Positions 8,377 through 17,928 of a stretch of DNA of 36,291 bases are shown here, piece after piece (the stretch's first letter is position 1; each line of letters opens with the position of its first letter). Position numbers and translations under genes: made by a program. Origin of the DNA: Clostridiales bacterium (GTDB lineage: Bacteria; Bacillota; Clostridia; Caldicoprobacterales; Xylanivirgaceae); assembly GCA_012799205.1 (NCBI GenBank), contig JAAZLT010000086.1:1-36291 (forward strand), given 5' to 3'. The notes under the pieces are model-generated. The model searched no databases and had not been told where the DNA came from. It saw only the letters and a program-made list of their open reading frames with translations.

Positions 8377-8718
8377 TTGGGTGAAGTGTCCAGGGCGGTG
8401 GTACGCATTGGTGGCCTAGAATATACAATAAAGGGGAAAGAATCAGAAGAGTATCTTCATAAGGTGGCCATATGTGTGGACAAAAAGATGAGAGAGATAG
8501 AAAAGACTCATTTTAATCTAAGTACATCTATGCGAGCAGTCCTAGTATCTATAAATATGGCCAATGATATGCTAAAGCGGGATGAAGAGATAAAAAAGCT
8601 TAAGCAAAAAATTGGAGAGCTCCAGGAGGAAAATGAACTTTTGAACGAGATGCTGGTCCAATTGGAAAAAGAGAGTTCTAGCACTCCAAATATATACGAT
8701 GTCAGTGATAGAAATTAA
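8377..8718 (+). CDS. zapA: Cell division protein ZapA
   Basis: Small cytosolic protein that bundles FtsZ filaments at the division ring. The N-terminal globular part contains VVRIGGLEYTIKGKESEEYL followed by VAICVDKKMREIE, matching the ZapA pattern. The C-terminal half (from about residue 65) is a coiled coil rich in E, K, L and I. The open frame reaches a GTG at 8368, but that codon is part of the ribosome binding site AGGGGGTG (8363-8370). The TTG at 8377 is at proper spacing and gives 113 residues. zapA immediately upstream of mutS2 after pheT is a common clostridial order. Confidence 0.9.
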   Translation: MGEVSRAVVRIGGLEYTIKGKESEEYLHKVAICVDKKMREIEKTHFNLSTSMRAVLVSINMANDMLKRDEEIKKLKQKIGELQEENELLNEMLVQLEKESSSTPNIYDVSDRN

Positions 8719-8730
8719 TATATATACTTA

Positions 8731-8761
8731 AAAAAGTAGCAAATATTTGCTACTTTTTTTT
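8731..8761 (+). terminator. Intrinsic terminator after zapA
   Basis: AAAAAGTAGCAAA at 8731-8743 pairs perfectly with TTTGCTACTTTTT, followed by further T. The T tract overlaps the -35 region of the next promoter. Confidence 0.92.
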
Positions 8762-8787
8762 ACATATAGCCGAGAAACTGGTATAAT
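8759..8787 (+). promoter_or_regulatory. Extended -10 promoter of mutS2
   Basis: TTTACA at 8759-8764 and TATAAT at 8782-8787 are 17 bases apart, with TGG at 8779-8781 supplying an extended -10. The -35 shares bases with the preceding terminator tail. Confidence 0.75.
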
Positions 8788-8835
8788 TAAATAGATATAG
8801 TGTTTCTAGCGAATTATTTTGAAGAGGGAGAATAC

Positions 8836-11214
8836 ATGGATCAAAGGACGTTAAAAGTTTTAGAATATCATAAGATAATAGATATGCTAGTGGATAAATG
8901 TCTATCGCCACTTGGCAAAGAAATGGCTAGGGCTCTTAGGCCGTCTTCATCTATTATGGATATAAGACTGATGCAAGAGGAGACAAAAGAGGCGGAAGCT
9001 ATAATTGCCCAATCAGAGAGGGCTATAATGGATACATTTTCTGATGTATCCAATCATATAAGGCGGGCTAGGGTAGGTGCAATGCTAAGTCCAGGGGAAA
9101 TCTTAGATATAGGCAAACTACTTAAAACCTCTGGAAGAGTAAGGTGTGCAATATTGGAATTCGAAGAGATACTAGAGATATTGCCTAATATGGTAGCTGA
9201 GATTTCCATAAATAAATGGCTATCTGACGAGATAGATAGATGTATTGAATATGATGGAAGTATAAAAGATAGAGCTAGTACCACTTTAGACAGAATTCGC
9301 AGGCGCATAAGAAGGGCACATGACAATATAAGAGATAGACTTGACAATATAATAAAGTCGCCTAAACATCAAAAGCATCTACAAGAGGGCATAGTTACAA
9401 TTCGAAATGATAGATATGTAATCCCTGTAAGGCAGGAGAGCCGGGGTAGCATCCCTGGGCTTATACATGATCAGTCTTCTAGTGGAGCTACACTTTTTAT
9501 AGAGCCAATGTCGGTTGTGGAGGCCAATAACGAGATAAGAGAACTCATCATAGAGGAGAATAAGGAAATTGAGAGGATTCTTCAGGACTTAACGGATAAA
9601 ATCACATCTGTATCAGAGGAGATTCTATCTAATATGTCTATACTTACAAGACTTGATTTTATATTAGCAAAGGGTAAATTAAGTCTTATGCAAAGGGCGG
9701 TTTGCCCCGAAATCTTAGATGGTGATATATTAGATATAAAGTATGGCAGACACCCCCTCATTCCGGATGATGAGGTGGTGCCTATAAGCGTAGAACTTGG
9801 TATAGACTTTAATAGTCTGGTAATAACAGGGCCTAATACCGGAGGAAAAACCGTTACATTAAAGACCATAGGTCTATTTGTATTGATGGCTCAATCAGGC
9901 CTGCACCTTCCGGCAGGTCCGGGAACCAAGATGGGGGTTTTCACCTCAGTATATGCAGATATAGGCGATGAACAGAGCATTGAACAGAATTTGAGCACAT
10001 TTTCATCGCATATGGTGAATATAGTGAAGATACTAGATAGGGCAAAACCCGGAGATTTGACATTATTTGATGAGCTGGGAGCAGGAACCGATCCAACAGA
10101 AGGGGCAGCCCTTGCTATGAGTATCCTATCATACCTGAATATGCATGATATAAAGGTGGTGGCCACAACCCATTATAGCGAACTTAAGACATTTGCCATG
10201 ACAGAGGAAAATATGGAGAATGCCTCTATGGAATTTGATATAGAAACTCTAAGCCCTACATTTAAACTTTTAATTGGAATGCCAGGCAAGAGTAACGCAT
10301 TTGAAATATCCCAAAGACTAGGGCTGTCTGATCATTTTATATCTGAAGCTAAAAAATATTTGACTCAGGAAGATATACATTTCGAGGATGTAATGCAGTC
10401 AATAGAAAGAGATAGGTTATTGGCAGAAGAGGTCCGACAAAATATAAAGAAAGAACAGGATGAAATTAAAAGACTGAGGGAAGAGCTTGATAGGGCAAAG
10501 AATGAACTTAAAGGGCAAAAGTCTGATATTATAAAAAGGGCGAAGGATGAAGCGAGAAAAATTATAGAGAGCTCTAAAGAAGAGGCAGACAGCATAATTC
10601 GAAAATTAAATAGTCTTTCAGCTAAGTCATTTGATAGACAGAGTAGACGTGAGGCGGAAGAGGCACGAAGAGGGCTCAAGGAGAGACTAGATTCCTTTTA
10701 TGAAGACTTAGGCGATAAATCTGGAGTATCAGTGTCCGCAGATATACTGCCTAAGGATTTGAAGCTTGGAGATACTATTTATATAGAAAATCTAAATCAA
10801 AAGGGGCAGGTACTCTCCTTGCCAGACGAAGATGGGCAGCTGCAGGTGCAGGTAGGAATTATGAAGGTAAGTGCCCATATTTCAAATGTTAGAAAGGCAA
10901 TAGACACTGAAGATGATAAACCTACAAGATATAAACCGTCTGCTAAAAATATATCCGTAAAGGATAGGAAAGTGAGAACCGAGATAGATCTTAGAGGGCG
11001 TTCTGCGGAAGAGGCAATACTAGAAGTAGAGAAGTTTCTAGATGATTCGCTTCTACTAGGCCTTGGGGAAGTCACTATAATCCATGGAAAGGGGACAGGG
11101 GTCTTAAGAAATAGGGTACAGGAACATCTTAGAAATCATCCTCATATAAAATCATTTAGGCTTGGAAAGTTTGGCGAAGGGGAATCCGGTGTGACCGTAG
11201 TAAATCTTAAGTAA
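8836..11214 (+). CDS. mutS2: Endonuclease MutS2 (ribosome rescue factor / recombination suppressor)
   Basis: MutS-like ATPase with a C-terminal Smr nuclease-like domain. In Firmicutes MutS2 has been linked to suppression of homologous recombination and, in B. subtilis, to splitting collided ribosomes. The core and clamp regions fill about residues 1-320. Walker A GPNTGGKT is at 332-339, Walker B includes TLFDELGAGTD, and a long charged coiled coil follows at about 500-620. The Smr domain at the C-terminus shows EIDLRGRSAEEA and the TIIHGKGTGVLR motif. ATG 8836 behind AGAGGGAG gives 792 residues, the usual length; the frame extends further upstream without a binding site. xylB begins only 24 bases downstream. 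Confidence 0.96.
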   Translation: MDQRTLKVLEYHKIIDMLVDKCLSPLGKEMARALRPSSSIMDIRLMQEETKEAEAIIAQSERAIMDTFSDVSNHIRRARVGAMLSPGEILDIGKLLKTSGRVRCAILEFEEILEILPNMVAEISINKWLSDEIDRCIEYDGSIKDRASTTLDRIRRRIRRAHDNIRDRLDNIIKSPKHQKHLQEGIVTIRNDRYVIPVRQESRGSIPGLIHDQSSSGATLFIEPMSVVEANNEIRELIIEENKEIERILQDLTDKITSVSEEILSNMSILTRLDFILAKGKLSLMQRAVCPEILDGDILDIKYGRHPLIPDDEVVPISVELGIDFNSLVITGPNTGGKTVTLKTIGLFVLMAQSGLHLPAGPGTKMGVFTSVYADIGDEQSIEQNLSTFSSHMVNIVKILDRAKPGDLTLFDELGAGTDPTEGAALAMSILSYLNMHDIKVVATTHYSELKTFAMTEENMENASMEFDIETLSPTFKLLIGMPGKSNAFEISQRLGLSDHFISEAKKYLTQEDIHFEDVMQSIERDRLLAEEVRQNIKKEQDEIKRLREELDRAKNELKGQKSDIIKRAKDEARKIIESSKEEADSIIRKLNSLSAKSFDRQSRREAEEARRGLKERLDSFYEDLGDKSGVSVSADILPKDLKLGDTIYIENLNQKGQVLSLPDEDGQLQVQVGIMKVSAHISNVRKAIDTEDDKPTRYKPSAKNISVKDRKVRTEIDLRGRSAEEAILEVEKFLDDSLLLGLGEVTIIHGKGTGVLRNRVQEHLRNHPHIKSFRLGKFGEGESGVTVVNLK

Positions 11215-11238
11215 AAATATATGTTAGGAGTGTGCATA

Positions 11239-12768
11239 ATGGAAAATTTGTTGGGAATAGACGTTGGTACATCTGCTGCTAAGACCGTTCTATTTGATAC
11301 AAGGGGTAATACAATTGCATCTGCAACTGTAGAATATCCTATGTATCAACCACGTATTGGCTGGGCAGAACAAGATCCAGAGGATTGGTGGAATGCCGTT
11401 GTAGCTACTATACAGGCTGTGATAGATAAGGGAAATATAAACAGTAACCAAATAAAGGGCATAGGTCTTACGGGACAAATGCATGGCATGGTGTTACTAG
11501 ATAAGGATTTAAATGTATTGCGTCCAGCTATTATTTGGTGTGATCAACGTACACAATCTGAATGTGACGAGATGACAAGTCTAATAGGGCGCGAAAGACT
11601 CATAGAAATTACAGCCAATCCGGCATTAACGGGCTTTACAGCATCTAAGGTAATGTGGGTTAAGAAAAACCAGCCTCATATATTCGATAGGACTCATAAA
11701 ATACTCTTGCCTAAGGATTATATAAGGCTTAAATTGACTGGGGAATGTGCAACAGAAGTTTCAGATGCCAGCGGGACGCAATTTTTAGATGTGCCCAATA
11801 GAAAATGGAGTGAAGAAATACTTAAAAAACTAGAGATCCCCATGGAATGGATGCCAGAGGTATTTGAGTCGCCAGTTGTAAGTGGCAAGGTAAGTCAGGG
11901 GGCGGCGCAGCTAACTGGGCTTAAGATAGATACACCAGTTGTAGGTGGTGGAGGCGACCAGGCGGCAGGCGCTGTAGGAAATGGAATAGTAAAGCCTGGG
12001 CTCATATCATCTACAATAGGTACATCCGGTGTAGTATTTGCTCATATGGATAGTGTCAGCATAGATCCAAAGGGAAGGGTACATACATTTTGCCATGCAA
12101 TTCCAGGTGCGTGGCATGTCATGGGGGTTACCCAAGGGGCAGGTCTCTCGCTACAGTGGATGCGAGATAACTTCGGCGGTATGGAGAGAGATCTAGCTAG
12201 CTTTTTAGATATTAATCCCTATGATCTTATGAACCAGGAGGCAGAAAATGCTAAACCTGGCTGCCAAGGCCTTATATATTTGCCCTATCTAATGGGGGAG
12301 AGAACGCCACATCTAGATCCAAATGCTAGAGGGGTGTTTTTCGGACTGACGGCTAAGCATGATAGGACACATATGCTAAGGTCAGTTATGGAGGGGGTAA
12401 CGTATAGCCTTAAAGACTGTCTAGAGATCTTAAAAGAGATGGGAGTTTTGACACATGAAATCAGAGCCTCTGGCGGCGGGGCTAGAAGTAAGTTATGGCG
12501 GCAGATGCAGGCAGATATATTTAAGGTGCCTATCTATACAATCAACTCAAGCGAAGGCCCGGCCTTTGGGGCGGCGCTACTCGCTGGAGTCGGAGCAAAG
12601 ATATATGAAAGTGTAAATGAGGCGTGCTCAGCCACTATCAAAACCGTGGATAAACTATCGCCTATAGAGGCCAATATAGATATATATAGTAAATATTATG
12701 AAATATACAAGGGGCTATACCATGATTTAAAGGATAGATTTATAGAAGTGTCTGAATTGGATGTGTAA
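11239..12768 (+). CDS. xylB: Xylulokinase (FGGY family)
   Basis: Cytosolic sugar kinase that phosphorylates D-xylulose, feeding the pentose phosphate pathway. The N-terminal FGGY domain shows GIDVGTSAAKTVLFDT, the phosphate-binding loop, and the substrate-contact segment GLTGQMHGMVLLD. The second domain contains GGGGDQAAGAVGNG and GGGARSKLWRQMQADIF, the adenine-binding signature. At 509 residues it has family length. TAGGAG precedes ATG 11239; the earlier ATG at 11221 lacks a site. It follows mutS2 closely and may be read from the same transcript, an unusual pairing. No xylose isomerase or transporter is nearby, so another ketopentose substrate is possible. Confidence 0.9.
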   Translation: MENLLGIDVGTSAAKTVLFDTRGNTIASATVEYPMYQPRIGWAEQDPEDWWNAVVATIQAVIDKGNINSNQIKGIGLTGQMHGMVLLDKDLNVLRPAIIWCDQRTQSECDEMTSLIGRERLIEITANPALTGFTASKVMWVKKNQPHIFDRTHKILLPKDYIRLKLTGECATEVSDASGTQFLDVPNRKWSEEILKKLEIPMEWMPEVFESPVVSGKVSQGAAQLTGLKIDTPVVGGGGDQAAGAVGNGIVKPGLISSTIGTSGVVFAHMDSVSIDPKGRVHTFCHAIPGAWHVMGVTQGAGLSLQWMRDNFGGMERDLASFLDINPYDLMNQEAENAKPGCQGLIYLPYLMGERTPHLDPNARGVFFGLTAKHDRTHMLRSVMEGVTYSLKDCLEILKEMGVLTHEIRASGGGARSKLWRQMQADIFKVPIYTINSSEGPAFGAALLAGVGAKIYESVNEACSATIKTVDKLSPIEANIDIYSKYYEIYKGLYHDLKDRFIEVSELDV

Positions 12769-12771
12769 GAT

Positions 12772-13230
12772 ATGTCTAGGTTAGATATAAGGAAGCTGGC
12801 TCCAAAAACTGATGATCCAGTCTCTGAAGGAATAAGGCTTGCCCTATTAAATACAATAATGCTTGTGGTAGCTGGTGCAGTCATATTTATTGTGCTTTGG
12901 ATTGTATATAGGCTGCGACTGATAGGCATACCATTGCCACTGCCTGTTTGGCTTTTGATGCTCCTAACTGGCATACCCTATTTTATTATATGGTTTCAAT
13001 ACGGTAAGGCATTTGGATTAAACCTTGGCACTTCCAATTTTGTTAAAGCCTTTATTATGAGTTTAATTGGCCAAATCTCAGGGTTTATACTCTATTTTAT
13101 CATTATCTATTATAATAGAGATGATGCTGGGGGGGAGCTTATTAGGATAATAAGTATAATATTGCGGACATTTATTATAGTATCACCAATTCTATCTGCT
13201 TTAGGATCATTGGATAGTAAAAAAGGATAG
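12772..13230 (+). CDS. Membrane protein of unknown function, four predicted helices
   Basis: A 152-residue protein whose start lies 3 bases after the xylB stop, so translation is probably coupled. After a hydrophilic N-terminus there are four hydrophobic stretches at about residues 23-45, 59-80, 88-115 and 124-145. I recognise no domain or catalytic motif. The binding site is weak, which again suggests coupling to xylB. The last codons form the left arm of the terminator. It may simply ride on the xylB transcript; no substrate role can be assigned. Confidence 0.75.
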   Translation: MSRLDIRKLAPKTDDPVSEGIRLALLNTIMLVVAGAVIFIVLWIVYRLRLIGIPLPLPVWLLMLLTGIPYFIIWFQYGKAFGLNLGTSNFVKAFIMSLIGQISGFILYFIIIYYNRDDAGGELIRIISIILRTFIIVSPILSALGSLDSKKG

Positions 13231-13247
13231 CTAAGCTATCCTTTTTT
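13219..13247. terminator. Bidirectional terminator between xylB operon and chemoreceptor gene
   Basis: AAAAGGATAGC pairs with GCTATCCTTTT across a short loop (about 13221-13244), with T runs on both strands. It can end both the rightward membrane-protein gene and the leftward chemoreceptor gene. Confidence 0.9.
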
Positions 13248-13264
13248 ATTTATGAAATATGCAT

Positions 13265-15385
13265 TTAATCTTCTATCTTGAATTGATTGATGGCTCTATA
13301 TAGCTGATCCGAAGCGCTACTTAGCTCCTGTGCATATGCTGCCAGCTCTTCAATCCCTGCAAGCTGCTCTTCAGTAGATGCAGTTACTTCCTGGGATGAT
13401 GCTGCAGATTCTTCAGATACGGCGGATATGTTATGCATGGCGGACACAGCCTCATCTTTGTATTTATCCATATTTAAAACGCCTCTGGATATTTCGTTTA
13501 GGCTAACAGCTAGTTCCTCCATAGAAGATGCAATCTCATTAAAATGTGATACTGTATCTTCTACTGCTCTATTTTGTGCCCTTACGATTTCATCGGCCTC
13601 TTGTGCCTGCTTTAGAGAACTCTCTGTTTTTTTGGCTGTTTCGTTTAGTATTTTGGCTATTTCTTTCGTAGACTCCATAGACTCCTCTGCTAGCTTTTTG
13701 ACCTCACTTGCTACTACAGCAAAGCCCCTACCTGCCTCCCCAGCTCTTGCGGCCTCTATAGCGGCATTTAACGCTAAGAGATTTGTCTGATCTGCTATGG
13801 CGTCTATTACTCCTATAATCTTACTTATAGACCGAGATTCCTGGCTTAAGTTCTGCATATCATCTAGTATACGCCTAGCAATGTTTGTGGTCTCCTCAGC
13901 GCATCTACTTAGATTATCTACAGATGCTATACCATCTTGGGTGAGGTCTGATGATCTTTTCGCAATCTCATCTATTATAGAGATATTTTCTGATGTTGTA
14001 TTTATCTCTTGGGCAAGTTCTTGTATCTTTCCTACACCCTGTTCTACCTCATGAGCCTGGTCTCCAGCACCACGGGCAATCTCTTGGATGGCTGTAGCTA
14101 TCTGATTAGAAGAGGCAGAGACCTCCTCAGATGTGGCTGCTACTGTAGTGGCTGAATCAGATACTGTATTGGCTATTTGCGCAGACTGTTCCACTAGGCC
14201 GCGCACATTGGTTATCATATCTGCAATATGATATGTCAAAATTCCAAACTCGTCTTTACGTTTAGACCTAGGTATAGCAGTTAAATCTCCCTGAGCTGCT
14301 TTATTGGCAGAGCGAATTATTTCACCTATGGCTCTACTCATACCAAGGGCTAGATATATACCGAGTATTATAGCTATAGCTATTGATATTATAACCAGGG
14401 TTATGGTTATATTTTGAATAGATTTAGCCGCCTGTAATAGATTTTCCATAGGAATAAGGCCCACGATACTATAGCCACTTCGGGGTAGCTTATCATATAC
14501 CATCAGATATTCTTTATCTTTATATAATACGTCTATATTATCTCTTTGGTCTTCTGAGTTTAACATACCAGCAATAAAATCACTATAAAAGAAGTTTGCC
14601 GTGGCTTTTTTGATTTCATCTAATGGAATGGCTTTGCCATCTTCATCTGAAAAATGTACAGTTGAGATATCTCTCTTATCTGGGCTTAATAGATGCACCT
14701 CACTGCCATCACCCAGGTCTATATCTGCAATTAGGTCGCTAATAGGATCTAGCTGTATATCTATAATTATAAGGCCTACAGCCTTGCCTGTGTTAAGGTT
14801 TTTAAGTGCCCTTATAAAGGACATGGAATAATAGTTGATATTTTCATTTTTGAGCTCATCTAGTTCGCTATGTTGGCCTACCCACATAGGCTGACCATCT
14901 AGTTCTAATGCCCTATTATACCAATTGGATTCTTTTATTGATTGGAAGTTTTGATCAGAGATCACGGAGGATATATTTATGGAATTTCCATCCTCTATAA
15001 GAAACCCCATATTTTTAATAAAACTGTTAGAAAGTGTATATGTGCTTAGAAAGTGTTGGACATCTTCTTTAATTTGCATCCTATCAAAAGCACCTAAATC
15101 TTTATGTAGAGATTGCACATAATCTTGGACCGCCTGATTTCCCAATATTTGCATAGAGGTATCTTCAACTGAATTAAAAATTAAGTTTAGGTATTTAGAA
15201 GACTGCTCCATTGTTTGGATGGTAGTGTCTACTGCTGATTCCCTTAGAGCATCAGTAGCTTTTTGCTGTGATATATAGCCAAGCACAGATATAGGTATAC
15301 ACATAGCGATGAATATGGTAATCAGCTTAAAACCAATGCTTGAAAGTCTATTTTGCTTAATATTGCGTCTAATTGTTTCAGACAT
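13265..15385 (-). CDS. Methyl-accepting chemotaxis protein with extracellular Cache-type sensor
   Basis: Transmembrane chemoreceptor of 706 residues that relays ligand binding to CheA/CheW. A first membrane helix lies at about residues 18-38. A large extracytoplasmic region (about 40-320) has the layout of a double Cache sensor. A second helix lies at about 323-346, followed by HAMP. The cytoplasmic signalling tip is unmistakable: [20 protein letters not shown] then [20 protein letters not shown]. Glutamate/glutamine-rich helical segments on both sides suit methylation. ATG start with an AAGGGAGATGAT-like site upstream. No chemotaxis kinase genes are nearby, so it is an orphan receptor. Its ligand is unknown; the adjacent sugar kinase makes a sugar or sugar acid a reasonable guess only. 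Confidence 0.93.
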   Translation of the reverse strand: MSETIRRNIKQNRLSSIGFKLITIFIAMCIPISVLGYISQQKATDALRESAVDTTIQTMEQSSKYLNLIFNSVEDTSMQILGNQAVQDYVQSLHKDLGAFDRMQIKEDVQHFLSTYTLSNSFIKNMGFLIEDGNSINISSVISDQNFQSIKESNWYNRALELDGQPMWVGQHSELDELKNENINYYSMSFIRALKNLNTGKAVGLIIIDIQLDPISDLIADIDLGDGSEVHLLSPDKRDISTVHFSDEDGKAIPLDEIKKATANFFYSDFIAGMLNSEDQRDNIDVLYKDKEYLMVYDKLPRSGYSIVGLIPMENLLQAAKSIQNITITLVIISIAIAIILGIYLALGMSRAIGEIIRSANKAAQGDLTAIPRSKRKDEFGILTYHIADMITNVRGLVEQSAQIANTVSDSATTVAATSEEVSASSNQIATAIQEIARGAGDQAHEVEQGVGKIQELAQEINTTSENISIIDEIAKRSSDLTQDGIASVDNLSRCAEETTNIARRILDDMQNLSQESRSISKIIGVIDAIADQTNLLALNAAIEAARAGEAGRGFAVVASEVKKLAEESMESTKEIAKILNETAKKTESSLKQAQEADEIVRAQNRAVEDTVSHFNEIASSMEELAVSLNEISRGVLNMDKYKDEAVSAMHNISAVSEESAASSQEVTASTEEQLAGIEELAAYAQELSSASDQLYRAINQFKIED

Positions 15386-15569
15386 TATATCATCTCCCTT
15401 TATGACTAGCCAGGGTTTTCCCTATAGTTTATATATAAGCCACCTTTATGTAAATCATCATAATAATAGCTTATAATGCTGGTGTGGCGCTAAGTTTTTA
15501 TGGATTTACTCGGAAAAATATGGCTATTGTGTAAAGATAATATTCTACATGTATTGACAAATTCCTTCT

Positions 15570-15582
15570 TTTATAGGAAATA
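15570..15582 (+). repeat. Direct repeat copy 1, TTTATAGGAAATA
   Basis: Thirteen identical bases recur at 15671-15683, 101 bases downstream, where the second copy fills the spacer of the regulator promoter. A spaced duplicate at a promoter could be a protein-binding site, but chance is possible in AT-rich DNA. Confidence 0.5.
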
Positions 15583-15664
15583 TCTAATAGTACTTTCTTC
15601 CCGTTTTAATAAAAATAGTCTGGGACGTCTTTCATCTATGAGTTAATTTATAATCGTAATCCGC

Positions 15665-15693
15665 TTTAAATTTATAGGAAATACTAGTATAAT
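15665..15693 (+). promoter_or_regulatory. Probable promoter of the two-component operon
   Basis: TTTAAA at 15665-15670 and TATAAT at 15688-15693 with a 17-base spacer. The -10 is perfect and the -35 weak, as is common for activator-dependent promoters. Confidence 0.6.
15671..15683 (+). repeat. Direct repeat copy 2, TTTATAGGAAATA
   Basis: Second exact copy, lying between the -35 and -10 of the response-regulator promoter. A bound protein here would block or remodel the promoter; self-regulation by the encoded OmpR-type regulator is a possibility. Confidence 0.5.
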
Positions 15694-15723
15694 GGATGCA
15701 GTAATGGAGGAGGGTGAGAGGAT

Positions 15724-16413
15724 GTGATAGAGTTGATCCAAAGGATAATGGTCGTAGATGATGATCCTAATATAAATGAGCTGGTAAAATTATATTTAGA
15801 AAAAGAAGGGTATAGGGTAGAATGCTATTTAAATGGAATGGATAGTTTAAAGGCATTTAAGGTAGATCCTCCCAATCTTCTTATTTTGGATATAATGCTA
15901 CCGGGAATGGATGGGTGGGATGTCTGTAGAGAAATTAGAAAGATAAGTGATGTACCTATAATAATGCTAACTGCTAAGGGGGAGACATTTGATAAGGTAC
16001 TAGGCTTAGAGCTTGGGGCTGATGACTATATGGTAAAGCCTTTTGATCCAAAAGAGCTAGTGGCCCGTGTTAAAGCAGTGCTCAGGCGCACAAATCCTAA
16101 TAGAGCTACCGATGAAAAAATAGAATATCAAAACCTATCCGTAAATATATCTAACTATAGTATAAACTACAGGGGGGAAAGCCTCGAGGTGCCGCCTAAA
16201 GAGTTGGAACTTTTATACTTTTTGGCATCACACCCCAATAAAGTATTTACAAGAGAACAGCTTTTGGAGAAGGTATGGGGATTTGATTATTTCGGTGATT
16301 CGCGAACGGTAGATGTACATATAAAAAGACTTAGAGAAAAACTACAGGATTCAGATAATAACTGGCAAATAAAGACTATATGGGGTGTAGGTTATAAATT
16401 TGAGGTGAAATAG
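15724..16413 (+). CDS. OmpR/PhoB-family response regulator
   Basis: DNA-binding regulator, 229 residues. The receiver domain (about residues 7-120) has the acidic pair in VVDDDPN, the phosphoacceptor Asp56 in LLILDIMLPG, the conserved Thr of IIMLTAKG and the Lys of VKPFDPKELVARV. The C-terminal winged helix (about 130-229) shows FTREQLLEKVWG and DSRTVDVHIKRLREKL. The GTG start at 15724 lies about 10 bases after AGGAGG; an ATG at codon 9 would cut into the receiver fold. The kinase gene begins on the next base. Sequence alone cannot say whether it belongs to the WalR, PhoP or CssR branch. Confidence 0.95.
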   Translation: MIELIQRIMVVDDDPNINELVKLYLEKEGYRVECYLNGMDSLKAFKVDPPNLLILDIMLPGMDGWDVCREIRKISDVPIIMLTAKGETFDKVLGLELGADDYMVKPFDPKELVARVKAVLRRTNPNRATDEKIEYQNLSVNISNYSINYRGESLEVPPKELELLYFLASHPNKVFTREQLLEKVWGFDYFGDSRTVDVHIKRLREKLQDSDNNWQIKTIWGVGYKFEVK

Positions 16414-17841
16414 ATGTTTAAATCCTTGTTTTCCAAGTTGGTAGGCACATATTTTATAATCATACTGATCACAATAGTTGTGCTTGGAGTGCTACTTTCC
16501 GGCTATTTTGAGGATTTTATATTTTCAAGGCGGGCAGATGAGTTAAAAGATGATATTACAGATTTAAACCCCTATATAGAGATGTATGCCATGGGGGTTC
16601 TAGACCAATGGCATCTTTATAATTATTTCAAATTGGCAGATAGATATAAAAATAGCACCATATGGATAGTAGACGATATGGGATATATATGGCTCTCATA
16701 TGCATCATCAGAGGAGGAGACAGATAAATGGAAGGAACAGCAGCTAACGGCTGAGGAATTCGCTAAAATAATGGAAGGTGAGAGCATTATAAAAGAGGGG
16801 AAATTTGGCGAGAGATTTACTGTCCCTGTATTGACTGTGGGTGTTCCCTTTACAATAAGGGGCAATATAGTAGGCGCTATATTCATGCATTCACCTGTAG
16901 AAGAGATAGAGGAGACCATCCACGAGACGTATAAGAGCATTTGGCTTGCTGCAGCTATGTCTGCAATAATTTCAGTTATATTATTGTTTTTCACATCCAA
17001 GCTTATATCAAAACCTTTAAAAGAAATGAATAAGATAACACGGGAATTTGCCAAGGGAAATTTTAATAGACGTGTAAACATAAAGAGTAAGGATGAAATA
17101 GGGCAGCTGGCATTTAATTTTAATGCCATGGCTGACTCTCTCAACAATCTAGAGCAGATGCGCAGAAATTTTGTAGCTAATGTGTCTCATGAGCTCAGAT
17201 CACCACTTACTACTATAAGAGGATATATACAGGGAATATTGGATAAAACAATATCAGCAGAAAAATCTAATAAATACCTATCAGTAGCCTTAGATGAGAC
17301 TAAAAGGCTGAACAAGCTGATAGATGAGCTATTGGATCTTGCACGTATAGAGGCGGGAGAATTTCCTTTAAATATTATTACATTTGAATTAAATGAGCTC
17401 ATAAGACGCGTAATTATATCTCAGGAGGAGAGGATTACCGAAAAGGATATAGAGGTTGATATTGATTTCGAAAGAGAATACTTTTATGTAGAAGGCGATA
17501 TAGATCGCATACAACAGGTATTATATAATTTAATAGATAATGCTATAAAATTTAACCCAAAAAAGGGCATGCTAAGTATTAGAACCTGGGATTTTGAAAA
17601 GACAGTATTTGTAAAAGTTAAAGACAGAGGTAGTGGAATACCTAAAGAGGAGATAAGGCATATATGGGAAAGATTTTATCAAGTGGATAAATCTCGTTCA
17701 TCTGAAGATAGGGGGACAGGCCTTGGGCTATCTATAGTAAAAAAGATAGTGAATGAGCATGGGCAGGATGTTTGGATAAATAGTAAGTTGGGAGAGGGAA
17801 CAGAGTTTATATTCTCTCTTAAATTGGCAGAGGGGAGCTAA
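16414..17841 (+). CDS. Membrane sensor histidine kinase
   Basis: Partner kinase of the preceding regulator, 475 residues, with no intergenic gap; its binding site (GAGGTGA) is inside the regulator gene. First membrane helix at about residues 10-31, an extracytoplasmic sensor of about 140 residues, second helix at about 175-195, then HAMP (about 197-250). The phosphoacceptor is His259 in NVSHELRSPLTT. The ATPase domain has the N box (DNAIKFNP), G1 (DRGSGIP) and G2 (GTGLGLSI). The extracellular part contains the pattern WIVDDMGYIWL, as in PAS/Cache-like sensors of the PhoR group. The htrA-like gene follows 87 bases later, so the pair may monitor envelope stress. Confidence 0.95.
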   Translation: MFKSLFSKLVGTYFIIILITIVVLGVLLSGYFEDFIFSRRADELKDDITDLNPYIEMYAMGVLDQWHLYNYFKLADRYKNSTIWIVDDMGYIWLSYASSEEETDKWKEQQLTAEEFAKIMEGESIIKEGKFGERFTVPVLTVGVPFTIRGNIVGAIFMHSPVEEIEETIHETYKSIWLAAAMSAIISVILLFFTSKLISKPLKEMNKITREFAKGNFNRRVNIKSKDEIGQLAFNFNAMADSLNNLEQMRRNFVANVSHELRSPLTTIRGYIQGILDKTISAEKSNKYLSVALDETKRLNKLIDELLDLARIEAGEFPLNIITFELNELIRRVIISQEERITEKDIEVDIDFEREYFYVEGDIDRIQQVLYNLIDNAIKFNPKKGMLSIRTWDFEKTVFVKVKDRGSGIPKEEIRHIWERFYQVDKSRSSEDRGTGLGLSIVKKIVNEHGQDVWINSKLGEGTEFIFSLKLAEGS

Positions 17842-17928
17842 TCAATTATTTACACCCTATTCATATATTATTCAAAAAGAGAGTTTATAATAAGTATTAG
17901 AAGACATACTTAAGAGGTGATTTAAGAG

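Larger units (their letters stand above)
15386..15723. other. Intergenic region between divergent chemoreceptor and two-component genes
   Basis: This 338-base stretch shows no convincing coding frame. It holds the regulator promoter near 15665-15693 and a 13-base direct repeat. A TTGACA at 15554-15559 has no -10 at normal distance. I could not identify a convincing sigma-A or sigma-28 promoter for the leftward chemoreceptor gene. Confidence 0.6.

Noticed and set aside
15554-15582. TTGACA at 15554 as a second promoter for the regulator gene
   Set aside because: No acceptable -10 lies 16-18 bases downstream.
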